From the NCBI GenBank assembly GCA_039000515.1, contig JBCFYV010000595.1:1-64000 (forward strand): a stretch of 64,000 bases of DNA, in the 5' to 3' direction. Both the position numbers and the translations under genes were made by a program. Origin of the DNA: Timema cristinae (lineage: Eukaryota; Arthropoda; Insecta; Phasmatodea; Timematidae). The notes beneath the pieces were generated by a model, which saw only the letters and a list, made by a program, of their open reading frames with translations, ran no database searches and was not told where the DNA came from. Below are positions 11,340-22,082 of the stretch, piece after piece (position 1 is the stretch's first letter; each line of letters begins with the position of its first letter).

Positions 11340-14300
11340 ATGTCAGAACCACCGACAAACCGTTTGCGTTTATCACCCCCTATCTTTGTATCTCGGCAAA
11401 CTAATGGGAATAGGGTGTATACTCTCACGGATCTAGACGCTAATGAACAACTTTTAATTAGATACTTGAAACATGACGTTGCACTTCGTGAAGGGAAGTT
11501 GTATAAAGCTTACATTGAGCATATACCTGGTCGAAATAAGACCTCGAGTCTACTGATATCAGACCATGACAATATAGACGTACAGATCCAAAGACTTTTG
11601 ACCTTATCACGAAACTTAGGTACAGGATTTACTCAGTTTAGGCTTTACCTGGAGCCACTAGGACTATCTATTAAACTTATTGAACAAGCATACGCTCGGC
11701 GTATAAAGACGTACTCAATCAGTAACGAGAAACCCTACAAGGATGTCGTACAGTTTCTCATTGCGTGCGGAGATATTTATGTAAAAACTGTAGAAAAAGA
11801 ATCAAACGCGAACGGCCCGATAAAGGTAAATTGTAGCCTCATTTGCGAGTTTAAGCATCCTACTGATGATAGAATTGAAAGGGGTTATTTCAATTCTTCC
11901 CTATACGATATATTTAACACACTAAACTTGGAGGAGAAATATGAGAATAACGTGGTCTTCCCACTCCTTGCTCAGATTGAAGGCTTTGTTTCTAGAGACT
12001 CAGGGTGGATGTACAACGGTACGTTGGAAATGAGAGTAAATTTCTCGAAAAACTCGGCTTTCTCGATCGGTGCCCACGTTCAAATCCCTGAAACTATAGC
12101 CAGACGTAGAGCGCTGATAAATGTTCAAGCTGAAGAAGGACTTTGCTTCCCAGTATCCGTATTGGCGTGCCTCTTTGAGCCGACAGGGATGGCTCAGCGT
12201 TTATCGTCTTATCCTAATTTTCGTGACGTGTTGAATCTAGATGGGATCCCGATTCCGTTCGAAATGAGATATATTGAACGCTTCGAAAGGCTTAACGATA
12301 TATCTGTTAATGTGTACACTGCAAAACACGAAGGTAGTGATTCTTATGTGGACACTGCAGACAACTCTAAAAAGATAGTAATCGTTCCCGTGCATGTCAG
12401 TGCTAAAGAGTGTGCTAGACATGTTCATTTATTCATGATAAAAGTACATGGGACGGAAAATTATCATTTCAGTGCAATCAAAAATCTGTCACGATTAATA
12501 AACCCTCAACTAGCACCCTTGTCTGACAGAAGACGTAGGTATTTTTGTGACCGTTGTTTGAGCTCTTTTCTGACTGAAAATAAACTTGTAAAACATAAAG
12601 AAACGTGTAAAAAATTTGGAGCGGTAAGGAGTACATTCCCTCAAGGGGAAAATAAATTCCTGACGTTCTCACAGTATAAACAACAGGAGAAAACAGGATT
12701 TATCGTGTACGCTGACTTGGAGAGTTTACTCATGCCTATAGAAACGTGTGATCCTGACACGAAATTTTCTTATACTGAGAATGTTCAGAGTCATGTAGCA
12801 TATTCTGTAGGCATGTACACTAAATGCATTTTTGATGATAATCTCTCAGAGTATCGTCACTTCACGGGAAAAGATTGTACAGATCAATTTGTTGAAGCTC
12901 TCGTAGATACGGCAAAGCGCGTACTAGATTATTATAGTACTGTAGTTCCAATGACGCCGCTAACACCTGCTCAAATAGATGCTCACAATACGGCTACACA
13001 TTGTCATATTTGTGAAAAACCCTACGCGAATGATGATATCCGCGTTATGGATCATTGTCACTTGACGGGACTTTACCGTGGTAGCAGTCACGCAGGGTGT
13101 AATATTAATTACAAGAACCCTAGTCATCTGAGCGTGGTTATTCATAACGCGCGTTGCTACGATAATTTTTTCCTTCTCGAATCACTTGTTGAACGTAGAG
13201 AAACTGATCCGTTCACAGGGGAGAGCGTTCTTGTCAATCCAGGGAAAGTTAAGGTTATTGGTGAGACAATGGGAAGATTCAAAGTAATCATGAAATATAT
13301 TCGGCACGGGCTTCGAGGGATCACAATTAAAATTATAGATAGTTTCAGCTTTCTGTGTACCTCCCTAGAGAAATGCCTATCTTACCTCGAACCTGAGCAG
13401 CTTAAAATCACTCGTAAGTGTCATCCTGATGATGAACGTTTCAAACTAGTCGCTCGTAAAGGGGTGTTCCCCTATGACTATATAGATTCATTTGAGCGGC
13501 TGAACGAGACTCAGTTACCGAGCAAAGATAAATTTTATAACGCGCTCACGGATAGTCATATCTCTCAGGAAGACTATGATCACGCATGTAAGGTTTGGCG
13601 CCTATTCGAATGTAAGAATCTTTGGGATTACTCGAACCTCTACCTTCATACCGACGTAACACTACTTGCCGACGTCTTTGAGAACTTTCGTGATCTTTGT
13701 ATGAAGACGTATAGGCTCGATCCCGGATGGTCTCTTACGGCCCCCAGTCTAGCGTACCAAGCTCTATTGAGAATAACCCAGGTACGGCTCGAATTAATAG
13801 ATGACGTAGATATGCATCAATTCATTGAGGGAGCTATTCGAGGAGGGATATGTTTCGTAGCTAATCGTCATTCTGTAGCTAATAATCGCTATATGAGTTC
13901 ATTTGACCGTTCCAAACCAGAGTCTTACCTCGTTTATCTAGACGTGAATGGACTCTATTCATTTAGCATGTTGAGCTCATTACCCTATGGAGGGTTCAGA
14001 TGGCTTGAAGATGATGAAATTGAACGTTTGGACGTGCTAAACGTGGAGGACGATGCGGATACGGGCTATATCTTGCAGGTAGATCTTGAATATCCACAAA
14101 ATGTACATGACGCTCATTCTGACTTGCCGTTCTGTCCTGAGAAAGGGATTCCACCCGTTGGGAAACACGAGAAATTGTTAACGACTTTAACTGATAAGAC
14201 TAGGTACGTCATTCACTATCGTCATCTAAAGTTATGTTTAGTGAATGGGTTGAAACTGACGAGAGTCCACCGTGTTCTCAGTTTCAAACAATCTCCATGG

Positions 14301-15228
14301 ATGGCGCCGTATATCAAGCTGAACGCGGAAATGAGGAGTAAAGCGAGCAATCAGTTTGAAAACATGTTTTTCAAATTGATGAACAACGCTGCATTCGGCC
14401 GTCTTATATCTAACAAGAGGGCCTACCGTACGGTAAAAATAACTACCAGGTGGAAGGTAAATTTGGGGCTGGTAACCTTATAGCCAGTCCAAACTTTAAA
14501 AACCGTATGATTGTATCAGAAAACCTGGTCATCATTGAGATGGAACCGCAGGAGATTTACTTTGATATGCCAATTTATGCGGGATTCGCCATTTTGGAAA
14601 TCTCTAAAGTAGTCATGTACGGCCTACATTACCAGGTCAAGGTTCCTGCCTTCCCTCCAGGTACGTTAAAACTCCAATACACTGACACAGACTCGCTCCT
14701 CTACTATATGACAGTCGAGGACGCCTACCAACGACTTATCCCGTTAGCTAATGAGTATCTGGACACCTCCACTTACGGACAAGACAATGTTTACGGCATG
14801 CCTGCAGTAAATAAAGGGGTGCTCGGTAAACTAAAAGACGAGACTCGAGGTCAGATCATCACAGAGTTCATAGGTTTACGCCCTAAACTCTATTCATTTG
14901 CTGTCAAGGGGGTGGTGAGACGCTTAAGGCTAAAGGTGTCAAGAGTAGCGCGTTAAGAACGCTCTCTTTAGAGGACTATCGTAATTGTTTAACTAATGAA
15001 ACGGTAGTCATGAGAGAAGCTCGTTCAATAAGAGCTGTAGGATTCAAACTTTACACGCAAAAATTTAATAGGGTTGCACTATGCTCTATCGATGTCAAAC
15101 GATACGTGTTACCTGGATCAGTCAGAACTCTACCTTGGAATCATTACTCCATAAGCGAGCAACCAACTACTTCCTTCCAAGAGACGCTGATTGAAGCTGG
15201 ACCATCATGTGCGTATGTCAGTGGGTGA
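11340..15228 (+). pseudogene. Protein-primed family-B DNA polymerase, two frameshifts
   Basis: This is the Polinton replicative polymerase. The first in-frame ATG is at 11340. The N-terminal part has a C2H2-type finger (Cys at residue 403, CDRC ... H....C). A treble-clef/endonuclease-VII-like block starts with CHICEKPY at residue 555 and contains VMDHCHLTG. The exonuclease acidic residues are Asp459 (YADLES), Asp608 (HNARCYDNF) and Asp772 (YLHTDVTLLADVFENF). Polymerase motif A is YLDVNGLYSFSM (Asp868), motif B FKLMNNAAFGR (about residue 1012) and motif C YTDTDS at 14678-14695. Exo I has DLE where many families have DIE. The frame breaks near 14450 (stop 14481-14483) and again between about 14905 and 14930, near a run of Gs (stop 14954-14956). 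The C-terminal part then continues in a third frame to 15228. Each break looks like a small indel. The total of about 1,296 codons is normal for this family. Confidence 0.95.
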
Positions 15229-15239
15229 TCTACGAGCGA

Positions 15240-15912
15240 ACGGGCATCTACTAACCCTCATGTCAATGTTAGTGCTCTTTTTTTAAAAAAAGACTTGAAA
15301 AAAAATAAACTAATTTAGCACATATCTGTTTAAAAAGAGTTTTCAGTAGGTATGTCACTAGAAAAAAATGTTAGTGCTTTAAAAAATATGCTAATTTAGT
15401 ATGTTACTAGAAAAAAATGTTAGTGCTTTAAAAAAAGACTTGAGAAAAAAATAAGCTAATTTAGTATATATCTGTTTAAATAGAGTTTTCAGTGTACGTA
15501 TGTTTGATTAATGTCACTAGAAAAAGACTTGAGAAAAAAGCAGCGTATGTTTTGATTAATGTCACTAAAAACACAAATGTTAGTGCTTTAAAAAGACTTG
15601 AGAAAAGTATTCTTGTTCTGTAACTTGGCTGAAGAAAAAAAATATACTAATTTAGCGTGTGTATCTGTTTAAAAAATGTTTATCATTATATTCATTAAAT
15701 AGAGTTTTCTGTGTATATATGTTTTGATTAATACAAAAGTGAATAATTAATGTCACTATACCTTTATCATTAAAAAAAAGTTAGTGCATTAAAAATATTC
15801 ATGTTCCGTAACTTGACTGAAGAAAAAAATATACTAATTTAGTGTGTATCTGTTTAAAAAATGTTTATCATTATATTCATTAAATAGAGTTTTCTGTGTG
15901 TGTATTGTTTTT
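15240..15912. repeat. AT-rich tandem repeats after the polymerase
   Basis: Degenerate copies of a unit with 'gtcactagaaaaaaatgttagtg', 'gacttgagaaaaa', 'ctaatttag' and 'tctgtttaaa...gagttttc' are spaced about 100-160 bp apart. The last two long copies (about 15600-15730 and 15790-15900) are the most alike. There is no coding potential. A further copy of the 'gactgaaaaaaaaatatactaatttag' part recurs at 16150-16190. Confidence 0.75.
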
Positions 15913-15914
15913 TT

Positions 15915-16145
15915 ACCTGTCCTCTCCAGGATTACAACTCGACCTCTCAGAGAACATAAGGTAACAGTTAGGGTTAGAACCTAGGTCTCTCAGAGTACAG
16001 ACTGGTACAATAACCAGCTTCAGTCAGGGTTACAACCTGTCCTCCCCCGGATTACAACTCAGACCTCTCAGAGACCAATCTGGTACAATAAAAGTCGCTC
16101 AGAGTACAGACTGCTACAATAACCACTACAGTCAGGGTTACAAAA
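15915..16145. repeat. Minisatellite block 1 (gtacagactggtacaataacc type)
   Basis: Several copies of a roughly 30-bp unit with 'ctctcagagtacagactggtacaataacc' and 'caggattacaac'. It is the same repeat family as the larger array at 17395-18320 and is separated from it by unrelated AT-rich DNA. Confidence 0.75.
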
Positions 16146-16221
16146 AACTTGACTGAAAAAAAAATATACTAATTTAGGATGTATCTGTTTAAAAAAACTA
16201 TGTTATAAAAACTGATTTTTG

Positions 16222-16560
16222 CTGCTATGTATGTTTCATTCGGAGCAAGAAAATATCATTTTAGATATGTATTTTTTCCAGCCTATTCGAGGGAAGGAGG
16301 GCTATACCCCTCATCTCCTACTCTGAGAGAGAGTAGGAGAGGAGAGACAGAGAGAGAGAGACAGAGAGATAGAAAAGATCATTTTAGATATGTATTTTTC
16401 CAGCCTAGTCGAGGGAGGAGGGCTATACCCGCCACCTCCCACTCTGAGAGAGAGAGAGAGAGAGAGGAGCAGAGGGAAGGCAGAGAGGTAGAAAGAGGGA
16501 AGTGAGGAAGAGAGAGACAGAGAAAGAGGAGAGAAGAGAGAGACATTTCTCCCCTCCTCT
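16222..16560. repeat. Internal copy of the right subterminal segment
   Basis: This begins gctatgtatgtttcattcgg, passes through 'gggaaggagggctatacc' and a long GA-rich run, and ends gagacatttctcccctcctc. The same order occurs at 26731-27205, directly inside the right inverted repeat, in the same orientation. The internal copy stops just short of the terminal repeat. Open frames here arise only from the low-complexity GA/TC tract. Confidence 0.8.
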
Positions 16561-17394
16561 ATACACATGTAAAAGTAGTTTACGTAGCTGTTTAAAATTG
16601 AAGGTCTAATTTTCATGGAAATAGCTTTATCTGATGGCTAGAAAAGTTTCTAAATTTATTTAAGCTATCATAGGTCAAGATATGTTATTGGTAGCTGTCA
16701 CTTTTGGGTATTTAATGTGCACTTTCTAAACTCACTGAATATTTCAGCACACACTTGTAAACATAATAATTAAGAAACAGACATCACACTCAGCACCTAG
16801 CCAGGGAAACTCGAATAAAATATTACTTTAATGTTAATGAGAACAAATTCACTGTGCTGTTTGTAAAGATATTACATATTCCAACAATTTAATATGCAAA
16901 ATCAAATATACTTTGGAATATGAGGAATAAAAATGACATTAACTAAAGGTTTTTAATTAAGATAAACATTTTTTATATGATATTCAACGAAATACAATAA
17001 GTGTAATGATCTTGATATTTTGGACACAATTATATTTAACTAGGACTGATTGCTATTATTGATATGATTTAAATTTCTAAACCTAAGTACTATAGTTGTA
17101 TTTGTAAACAAAATTAGTTACAGGTTCATATTGTTTACACTATCATCATACAAACTGATCGATAAGCTGTAAAAAATATCTCGTAGGCTAGATGAGACAT
17201 GTAGCCGACCCGATTTGGAACAACTGGTTGACAAGTTCATGCTTAGGTGAACAAAGTGACAGCAAACTGGCCGACCAATTGGGACTCCAGCTAACTGATC
17301 GGCAGCACACTGGTCAACATGTGTGTAAAAAGTGGTCTACAGACAAGTAAGTGACTTATCATGCAAAAGCAGGGTCGATCACATGGTCGTTAGA
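16561..17394. other. AT-rich stretch inside the Polinton, no gene
   Basis: The composition is as AT-rich as the host DNA and unlike the coding blocks of the element. Stops occur in all frames. It may be a nested insertion or captured host DNA between the internal subterminal copy and the minisatellite. I see no inverted termini. Confidence 0.4.
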
Positions 17395-18320
17395 ACCTGA
17401 GCCTCTCAGAGTACAGTTTGCTACAATAATATGAGGTAGCTAGTTACAGTCTGGTACAATAATCTGACCCTCGAGAACAGTCGGTTACAATAACCCGGAC
17501 CTCTCAGAGTACAGTCTGGTACAATAACCCAGGCCTCCCAGAGTACAGTCTGGTACAATAATCCGAACCTCTCAGAGTACAGTCTGGTACAATAATCTGG
17601 ACCTCCCAGAGTACAGTCTGGTACAATAACCCAGGCCTCCCAGAGTACAGTCTAGTACAATAACCTGAACCTCTCAAAAGTACAGTCTGGTACAATAACC
17701 TGAACCTCTCAAGAGTACAGTCTGGTACAATAACCCAGGCCTCCCAGAGTACAGTCTGGTACAATAACCTGAACCTCTCAGAGTACAGTCTGGTACAATA
17801 ATCTGGACCTCCCAGAGTACAGTCTGGTACAATAACCCTAGGACCTCCCAGAGTACAGTCTGGTACAATAACCTGAACCCCAGAGCACAGTCTGGTACAA
17901 TAACCCGGCCTCCCAGAGTTCAGTCTGGTACAAAAACCTACCCCGAGTACAGTCTGGTACAATAACCCAGGCCTCCCAGAGTACAGTCTGGTACAATAAC
18001 CTGAACCTCTCAAGAGTATAGTCTGCTACAATAATCTGGACCTCTCAGAGAATGACCAGGATTAGAACCTGGTCCTCTCGGAGTACAGTCTGGTCAATAA
18101 CCTGAACCTCTCAAGAGTACAGTCCGCTACAATAATCTGGACTCTCAGAGAATGACCAGGATTAGAACCTGGTCCTCTCGGAGTACAGTCTGGTACAAAA
18201 CCTCTCAGAGAATGTACAGGATTAGAAGCTGAGCCTCTCAGAGTACAGTTTGCTGCAATAAACCTGGCCTTCTCAGAGGGCAGTCTGATACACTATCAGT
18301 CGGGGTTAGAACCCAGGCCT
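17395..18320. repeat. Minisatellite array of about 30-33 bp units
   Basis: More than twenty head-to-tail copies of 'gagtacagtctggtacaataacc' followed by a variable tgaacctctca or caggcctccca joint. Edge copies are more diverged and include 'caggattagaacctgg'. The minus-strand open frames across it (17504-18013, 17674-17868) simply translate the repeat and are not genes. Confidence 0.93.
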
Positions 18321-18456
18321 TGGAAAGAGAGCAACCAATGATGATGGTACATAACCTTTTAGCCTATTTAAATGGGATCACCTTAAATATTAAAGTCATG
18401 GGTACACTTGCATCCTTACCCTGTAAAGAAAACAAAAATGTTAATCGTTAATTCTT

Positions 18457-18462
18457 TTTATT
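18457..18462 (-). terminator. Poly(A) signal for the minus-strand capsid block
   Basis: AATAAA on the minus strand, about 90 bp beyond the last recognisable minus-strand reading frame and before the minisatellite. It suits as the 3' end signal of the major capsid transcript. It was recognised by motif and position only. Confidence 0.4.
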
Positions 18463-18547
18463 TTAAAAAGAGCTCGTTACATTTCTAAGAATAATCGTTT
18501 AAAAAGTTTAATACATTGCAAGTAACTGTGAAAAAGTTTTTTTTTAA

Positions 18548-18864
18548 AAGTGTTCACTCAACCCGTCTTAAAGGCTCCTCGTTCGTTTCCTCAGTAGTTT
18601 TACTCTTCTTTCCACGTGAACGTTTAGAAGCGTCATGTAGTTTTCTTCCTCCGTTTGACCGTGTCAACCTCGTCTTGACCGCAGAAGCATGATAACTTAT
18701 TGAAATCAATGCACTCTTTATACTCGTTTATCAAGACTATCATATGAAGCAAAGCTGGAATAACCGAACTCTGTATCGTTCCGCATCGCACTCTTGGTCA
18801 GATCGCAAAAGTTTTGTCCGATCAAACTTAATATTCTTAAACCATTCGCTGAGCACTCAGACAT
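18548..18864 (-). pseudogene. Small ORF after the major capsid gene
   Basis: An ATG at 18862-18864 opens a 48-codon frame (MSECSANGLRILSLIGQNF ... SLDKRV) ending at 18718. Beyond that stop, another frame runs on with a Cys/Lys/Arg-rich segment (LSCFCGQDEV ... KRRKK) and then a basic tail to about 18548. That suggests one protein of about 105 residues broken by a small indel. I do not recognise a family. Its position, immediately behind the major capsid gene and on the same strand, suggests a late virion-related product. Confidence 0.35.
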
Positions 18865-18867
18865 TTT

Positions 18868-20232
18868 TTAAGCTTTGTACTTGTCGCTATCGGCGTTGTT
18901 GATACTCTGTAGCTGACTCAACTCTTCAGTTCCTTTAATATAGATTGATGTGTACTGAACTTTCCACCTCCCCTCCTCCAGTTTGCGCAATGTTGCCTCA
19001 TTTATGATGTCATTTTGCTAACGTCACTGCTTGAAGGGTTATAGCGGACAACTCTATCGTGTATGATTAGACAAAACGCCTTGGTATTTACCGGATATTT
19101 TCCTCCGTCTCGAACGTTATACGACAGTCACCATACCGTCCTTGAGAGTATCTTCCTGTCGGCTGGCATCGAACACGACAATGGGTGCATGAGACTTGAA
19201 ATGGGAAGGATCAAGTAAAGGTAAAGAGGCGCTCGTTCCGTAGTACGAAGTCTGGAAATTAGCATAGTCTTCGTATAATTTCGAGAAGGAATCTTGTCTA
19301 AAGTTCAAGTTCATATCCTCATAAGGGTACATGTTAGAATTTAGATAGAGTTAAGCATTACGTAAATTACAATGATCAAAAAATACTTCTATCTGCAACC
19401 GTCGTATTGTTCCGTCCGGTCTGAAGCGCGAAAACAACGTAACGAGGTTTTTCCAGCAAAGTTGACGTTTTCACGGTCCAATCATGTTGATTAGAGGTGG
19501 GCACGTTAGGGTACTCGTACAATTCCCAAGTACGGAAAGGTAGCTCGATGATCCTCCCGCTCTTGATGAAATTAAGCAGGTTGAGACGATTGATATCGTC
19601 AGTCTTTATATGCGGTACAAGCCAAGATATTTTACTTAACTCGATCCTAGAGGGCGTCTCTGCAGCAGGAGGTGGGGCTCTTTGTAAAGCGTTTTGTCAC
19701 CGTCGAACGAACTAGCACCAGCTCTTGTTTCGCATTGATCAGTATTCGAGAATAATCTTCGACGAATCTAGTATGAGACGTAAAGGGATGCATACGTCAA
19801 AGATGCCTGTTTCAGCGTGTACGTGAACTCCTTCAAACTCCAACCAGCGTTTGAAAGATGAGTCTGCCAACCATTCCTTATAGATAGATAGTTTTTAAGC
19901 TGAGTCGAAATACCTACATCTCTCGATTGATCAATCTCTACGCCGTTGATCTCATAGGCGATTCTTGAGAATAGATGCAGTATTCCGTTATTAACAATCC
20001 TCGAAGTACTTCCAGGTTCTCCCGTATTCAAAAGTAGCCGTCCTTTGATATGCAGCAGAGAGCGGTGCGGTAATGTGCATAACCCTTCTTGTTGGATAGA
20101 TATCCTAAGCTCGTTCCCGTTAGCTAATGGACCGGGAATATACGAGGCGTAGGAATGATACTGGAAACTGCTCAAGGCCGTATCGAAAGCGGCAGACTCC
20201 CCAATGTTCAGAATATCCGCGGTGTCATCCAT
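18868..20232 (-). pseudogene. Major capsid protein (double jelly-roll), frameshifted
   Basis: The ATG at 20230-20232 opens the recognisable N-terminal part of a Polinton major capsid protein, with GNELRISIQQEGLCTLP and YEINGVEIDQSRDVGIS..LKNYLS. Downstream, in other minus-strand frames, come the family motif PRYVVFALQTGRNN (about 19395-19440), YPYEDMNLNF and the block FQTSYYG..SLPLLDP..F..HAPIVVFD.SRQ (19117-19332). Near 19075-19120 FETEEN and then NTKAF-like residues follow in shifted frames, and one frame ends at 19002. A GRWKVQYTSIYIKGTEEL segment ending at 18868 probably belongs to the same protein, or to a short next gene. At least three frameshifts or stops separate these pieces. The protein forms the hexon-like capsomers of the predicted virion. 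Confidence 0.87.
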
Positions 20233-20257
20233 TATTTTCGTAACGAGTAACCTAGAC

Positions 20258-20270
20258 GCCTTAAATAGAG
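20258..20270 (-). promoter_or_regulatory. TATA-like box of the major capsid gene
   Basis: On the minus strand this reads CTATTTAAGG, 30-35 bp upstream of the capsid ATG at 20232. The placement matches other TATA-like boxes ahead of genes in this element. Confidence 0.45.
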
Positions 20271-20344
20271 TTTATTAGCAGGTGTTAACACTTTCACTGT
20301 CCTTCTCTCAATGTTTCGAGGAAGACTTCGCCGTCTTGTTTTAT

Positions 20345-21048
20345 CTAGTACGAGTCCCATCCCCACCGACTCGTTTCAGATGCAGACGTAGTGATATCGT
20401 CTCGTCCCTAAAGTTGATGATATCACCTCGTTCGTCAACAAGTCGTACTGCGATAGACTCTATTACTCGCTTCGTTACCGGAAGTTAAATGATATTGTTA
20501 GGCGCTTCCACTATCTTATAGCCTGGCGGGACGTCATGCTGAACTCGTGCAAGTATGACTCGGTTCTCCGTTGACGTAAGCTCCGCTAGCGAGACTGCAT
20601 TCTATGCGGATCACATTCACATGAAGAATATTCACAGTATTAATAGATATGTGGTCTTCCCTGCAGGAAGTATGACCGAGTCGAACCCTAGCAAGGATGC
20701 AAACGTGCCAGGTCGGGTAAAGTCGATAGGTTTATTGCAAGTGATATAGCTCTTTAAAGTGCTAGGGTCACCGATAATCGAGAGCTTTACGTTACTCGGG
20801 ACTTCCCTTCGCAAGAATCGATCCAACGCCTCAAGTTCATAGGTACCCGGAGGCACTGTATACTCTTTACCGTCGCAATAAAATTTATTATTACGCTCGT
20901 CAATGTTCGGTATGGAATTGAACGTGGCCAGATTGATCAGTCCGATGAACCATTCTTCTTCACGATTCTCTTCTCCGAGCAGGATATGAGGGAAGTAGTT
21001 CTCTGCCAGATTCGAACTCTGACCTGTCAGTGTAAGCGTCATAGACAT
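20345..21048 (-). pseudogene. Penton-like minor capsid protein, broken
   Basis: The ATG at 21046-21048 opens MSMTLTLTGQSSNLAENYFP, then NSIPNIDERNNKFY, VPPGTYELEALDRFL and SLLGFDS, the recognised N-terminal half of the Polinton single-jelly-roll minor capsid protein. The first frame ends at 20632. Further on, other minus-strand frames give VIRIECSLASG, HDVPPGYKIVEAPN, a premature TAA (20485-20487) just before LPVTKRVIE, and finally DIINFRDETISLRLHLK, the typical C-terminus, ending at 20345. The copy therefore has two or more frameshifts and one in-frame stop within about 235 codons. The protein is thought to form the capsid vertices. Confidence 0.85.
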
Positions 21049-21066
21049 ATTTACTAAGTTCGAACG

Positions 21067-21425
21067 TCAGCGCGAGTATTTAAGGAAGGCTAAACAAAAT
21101 GACCGCATAAAACGGTACCGTACTCTTGATACCGAGTATGATTATAGGTGATGGGTATTCCTCCGAGATAACGAACAAGTTCGAACGGCGGCCTTAGATC
21201 ACCGAAACTATCGAAATAATCGGCCCGTCCACCGTTTTTCTTATACGCCACCCAATGCGTACCCTTACCGTTATCATCATCAAGATTGATGATGGCGTCT
21301 CTATCTTCCAAGGAGTACCGCTAGGTAAAGCATCTCTCGCAAATACTCCTCTAAAGAAAGGGATTTTTAACTCGGCGGCGTACTTGCGCAGATCCGTTTC
21401 AGTAAGGGCACGTTTAGGTAGTCAT
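21067..21425 (-). pseudogene. Adenain-like cysteine protease, frameshifted
   Basis: The central frame (21090-21311) contains NLDDDNGKGTHWVAYKK, DYFDSFGDLRPP and GTVLCGHF, the His-Asp-Cys arrangement of the adenovirus-type maturation protease: His codon 21255-21257, Asp 21210-21212, Cys 21105-21107. The N-terminal part (ETDLRKYAAELKIPFFRGVF) lies in another frame up to about 21425, where an ATG overlaps the stop of the upstream core-protein gene (ATGA). The C-terminal residues (LAFLKYS) run to 21067 in a third frame. Small indels near 21418, 21310 and 21095 explain this. In Polintons the enzyme is assumed to process virion proteins. Confidence 0.85.
21077..21082 (-). promoter_or_regulatory. 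TATA-like box of the penton-like gene
   Basis: On the minus strand TAAATA, about 30 bp upstream of the penton ATG (21048), inside the 3' end of the protease gene. Confidence 0.4.
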
Positions 21426-22021
21426 TTTATTTTCGGGTAAGGTCGTAGATACATGCCTTTCCCCATAGCGATAGCTTCGAGCGTACGATTATGTCTCTGA
21501 GCCTCGTTCAATTGTTTCGTATTCGCCTTAGCACTTTGTACCGCCTTCGTATTCCTGCAGCTCCTCCAGCGACGGCTCCAAGCGCAGCGATCAAGGTAGT
21601 ATAGGTCAGAATTCCGCCCTTCTTCTTACGACGTCTAGTAGTAGTAGTAGGACGCCGTTGACGACGTTGAGTCTTCTTCTTCTTTAGACCTGAACCCATC
21701 TTTACTTTAGCTTTCATCGCGTTGGTGACTGCCCACGCGGCGGCTTTCTCACCCAACTTTGAGTCAGGGCGAGTAATCTTTTCCACGATTTCTCGATAAG
21801 TTCACGACCTGCAGTATGACGTCCTGCAAGATCTTTCACCTTGGATATGCAATATCGTGTTCTTTACAGTGTGATCTAACTCGTTTATTCCAGGATCACC
21901 CCGTTTCAATCGTTTTTCCAACTTTGTCCCGGCCGCAGTACTGGTATCCAGGTATATGCGCTTCAAACGGTAGATTATTGATTATCTTATCCAACAATCC
22001 TCCCCCTCTTCTTCGTCTCAT
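21422..22021 (-). pseudogene. Phospholipase-A2-domain / core (pX-like) virion protein
   Basis: The ATG at 22019-22021 opens MRRRRGGGLLDKIINNLPF, then AHIPGYQYCG, which matches the calcium-loop region of parvovirus-type PLA2 domains. A CKEHDIAY motif, with the catalytic His-Asp pair, is encoded at about 21845-21868 in a shifted frame. Next come DSKLGEKAAAWAVTNAMKAK, a strongly basic stretch (KKKKTQRRQRR), a small hydrophobic Ala/Gly segment (GAVAGGAAGI) and a C-terminal tail GKGMYLRPYPKIK ending at 21422. The basic-hydrophobic part resembles the core/pX-type protein of Polintons and adintoviruses. At least three frame changes break the gene. Such PLA2 domains help virions of other families cross membranes; here that role is inferred. 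Confidence 0.72.
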
Positions 22022-22082
22022 GACACGTACTGATTAGCATTTATATAGGTGTGCGCATTATATAGATGAAGTAGTAGTCAAC
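22022..22082. promoter_or_regulatory. Divergent promoter between virion and packaging blocks
   Basis: Sixty-one bases separate the minus-strand ATG at 22021 from the plus-strand ATG at 22083. They contain two TATA-like elements, ttatatagg at 22041-22049 (TATATAA on the minus strand) and TTATATAGA at about 22058-22066. The arrangement suits a compact bidirectional promoter. Confidence 0.55.

Noticed and set aside
16311..16616. Ser/Leu-rich frames at 16311-16616 and 26826-27296
   Set aside because: Low-complexity GA/TC tracts of the subterminal repeat.
17504..18013. 169-codon minus-strand frame with repeated YCTRLYSGRPG-like units
   Set aside because: It is the translation of the minisatellite. 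The frame changes with unit length, and there is no start context or homologue.
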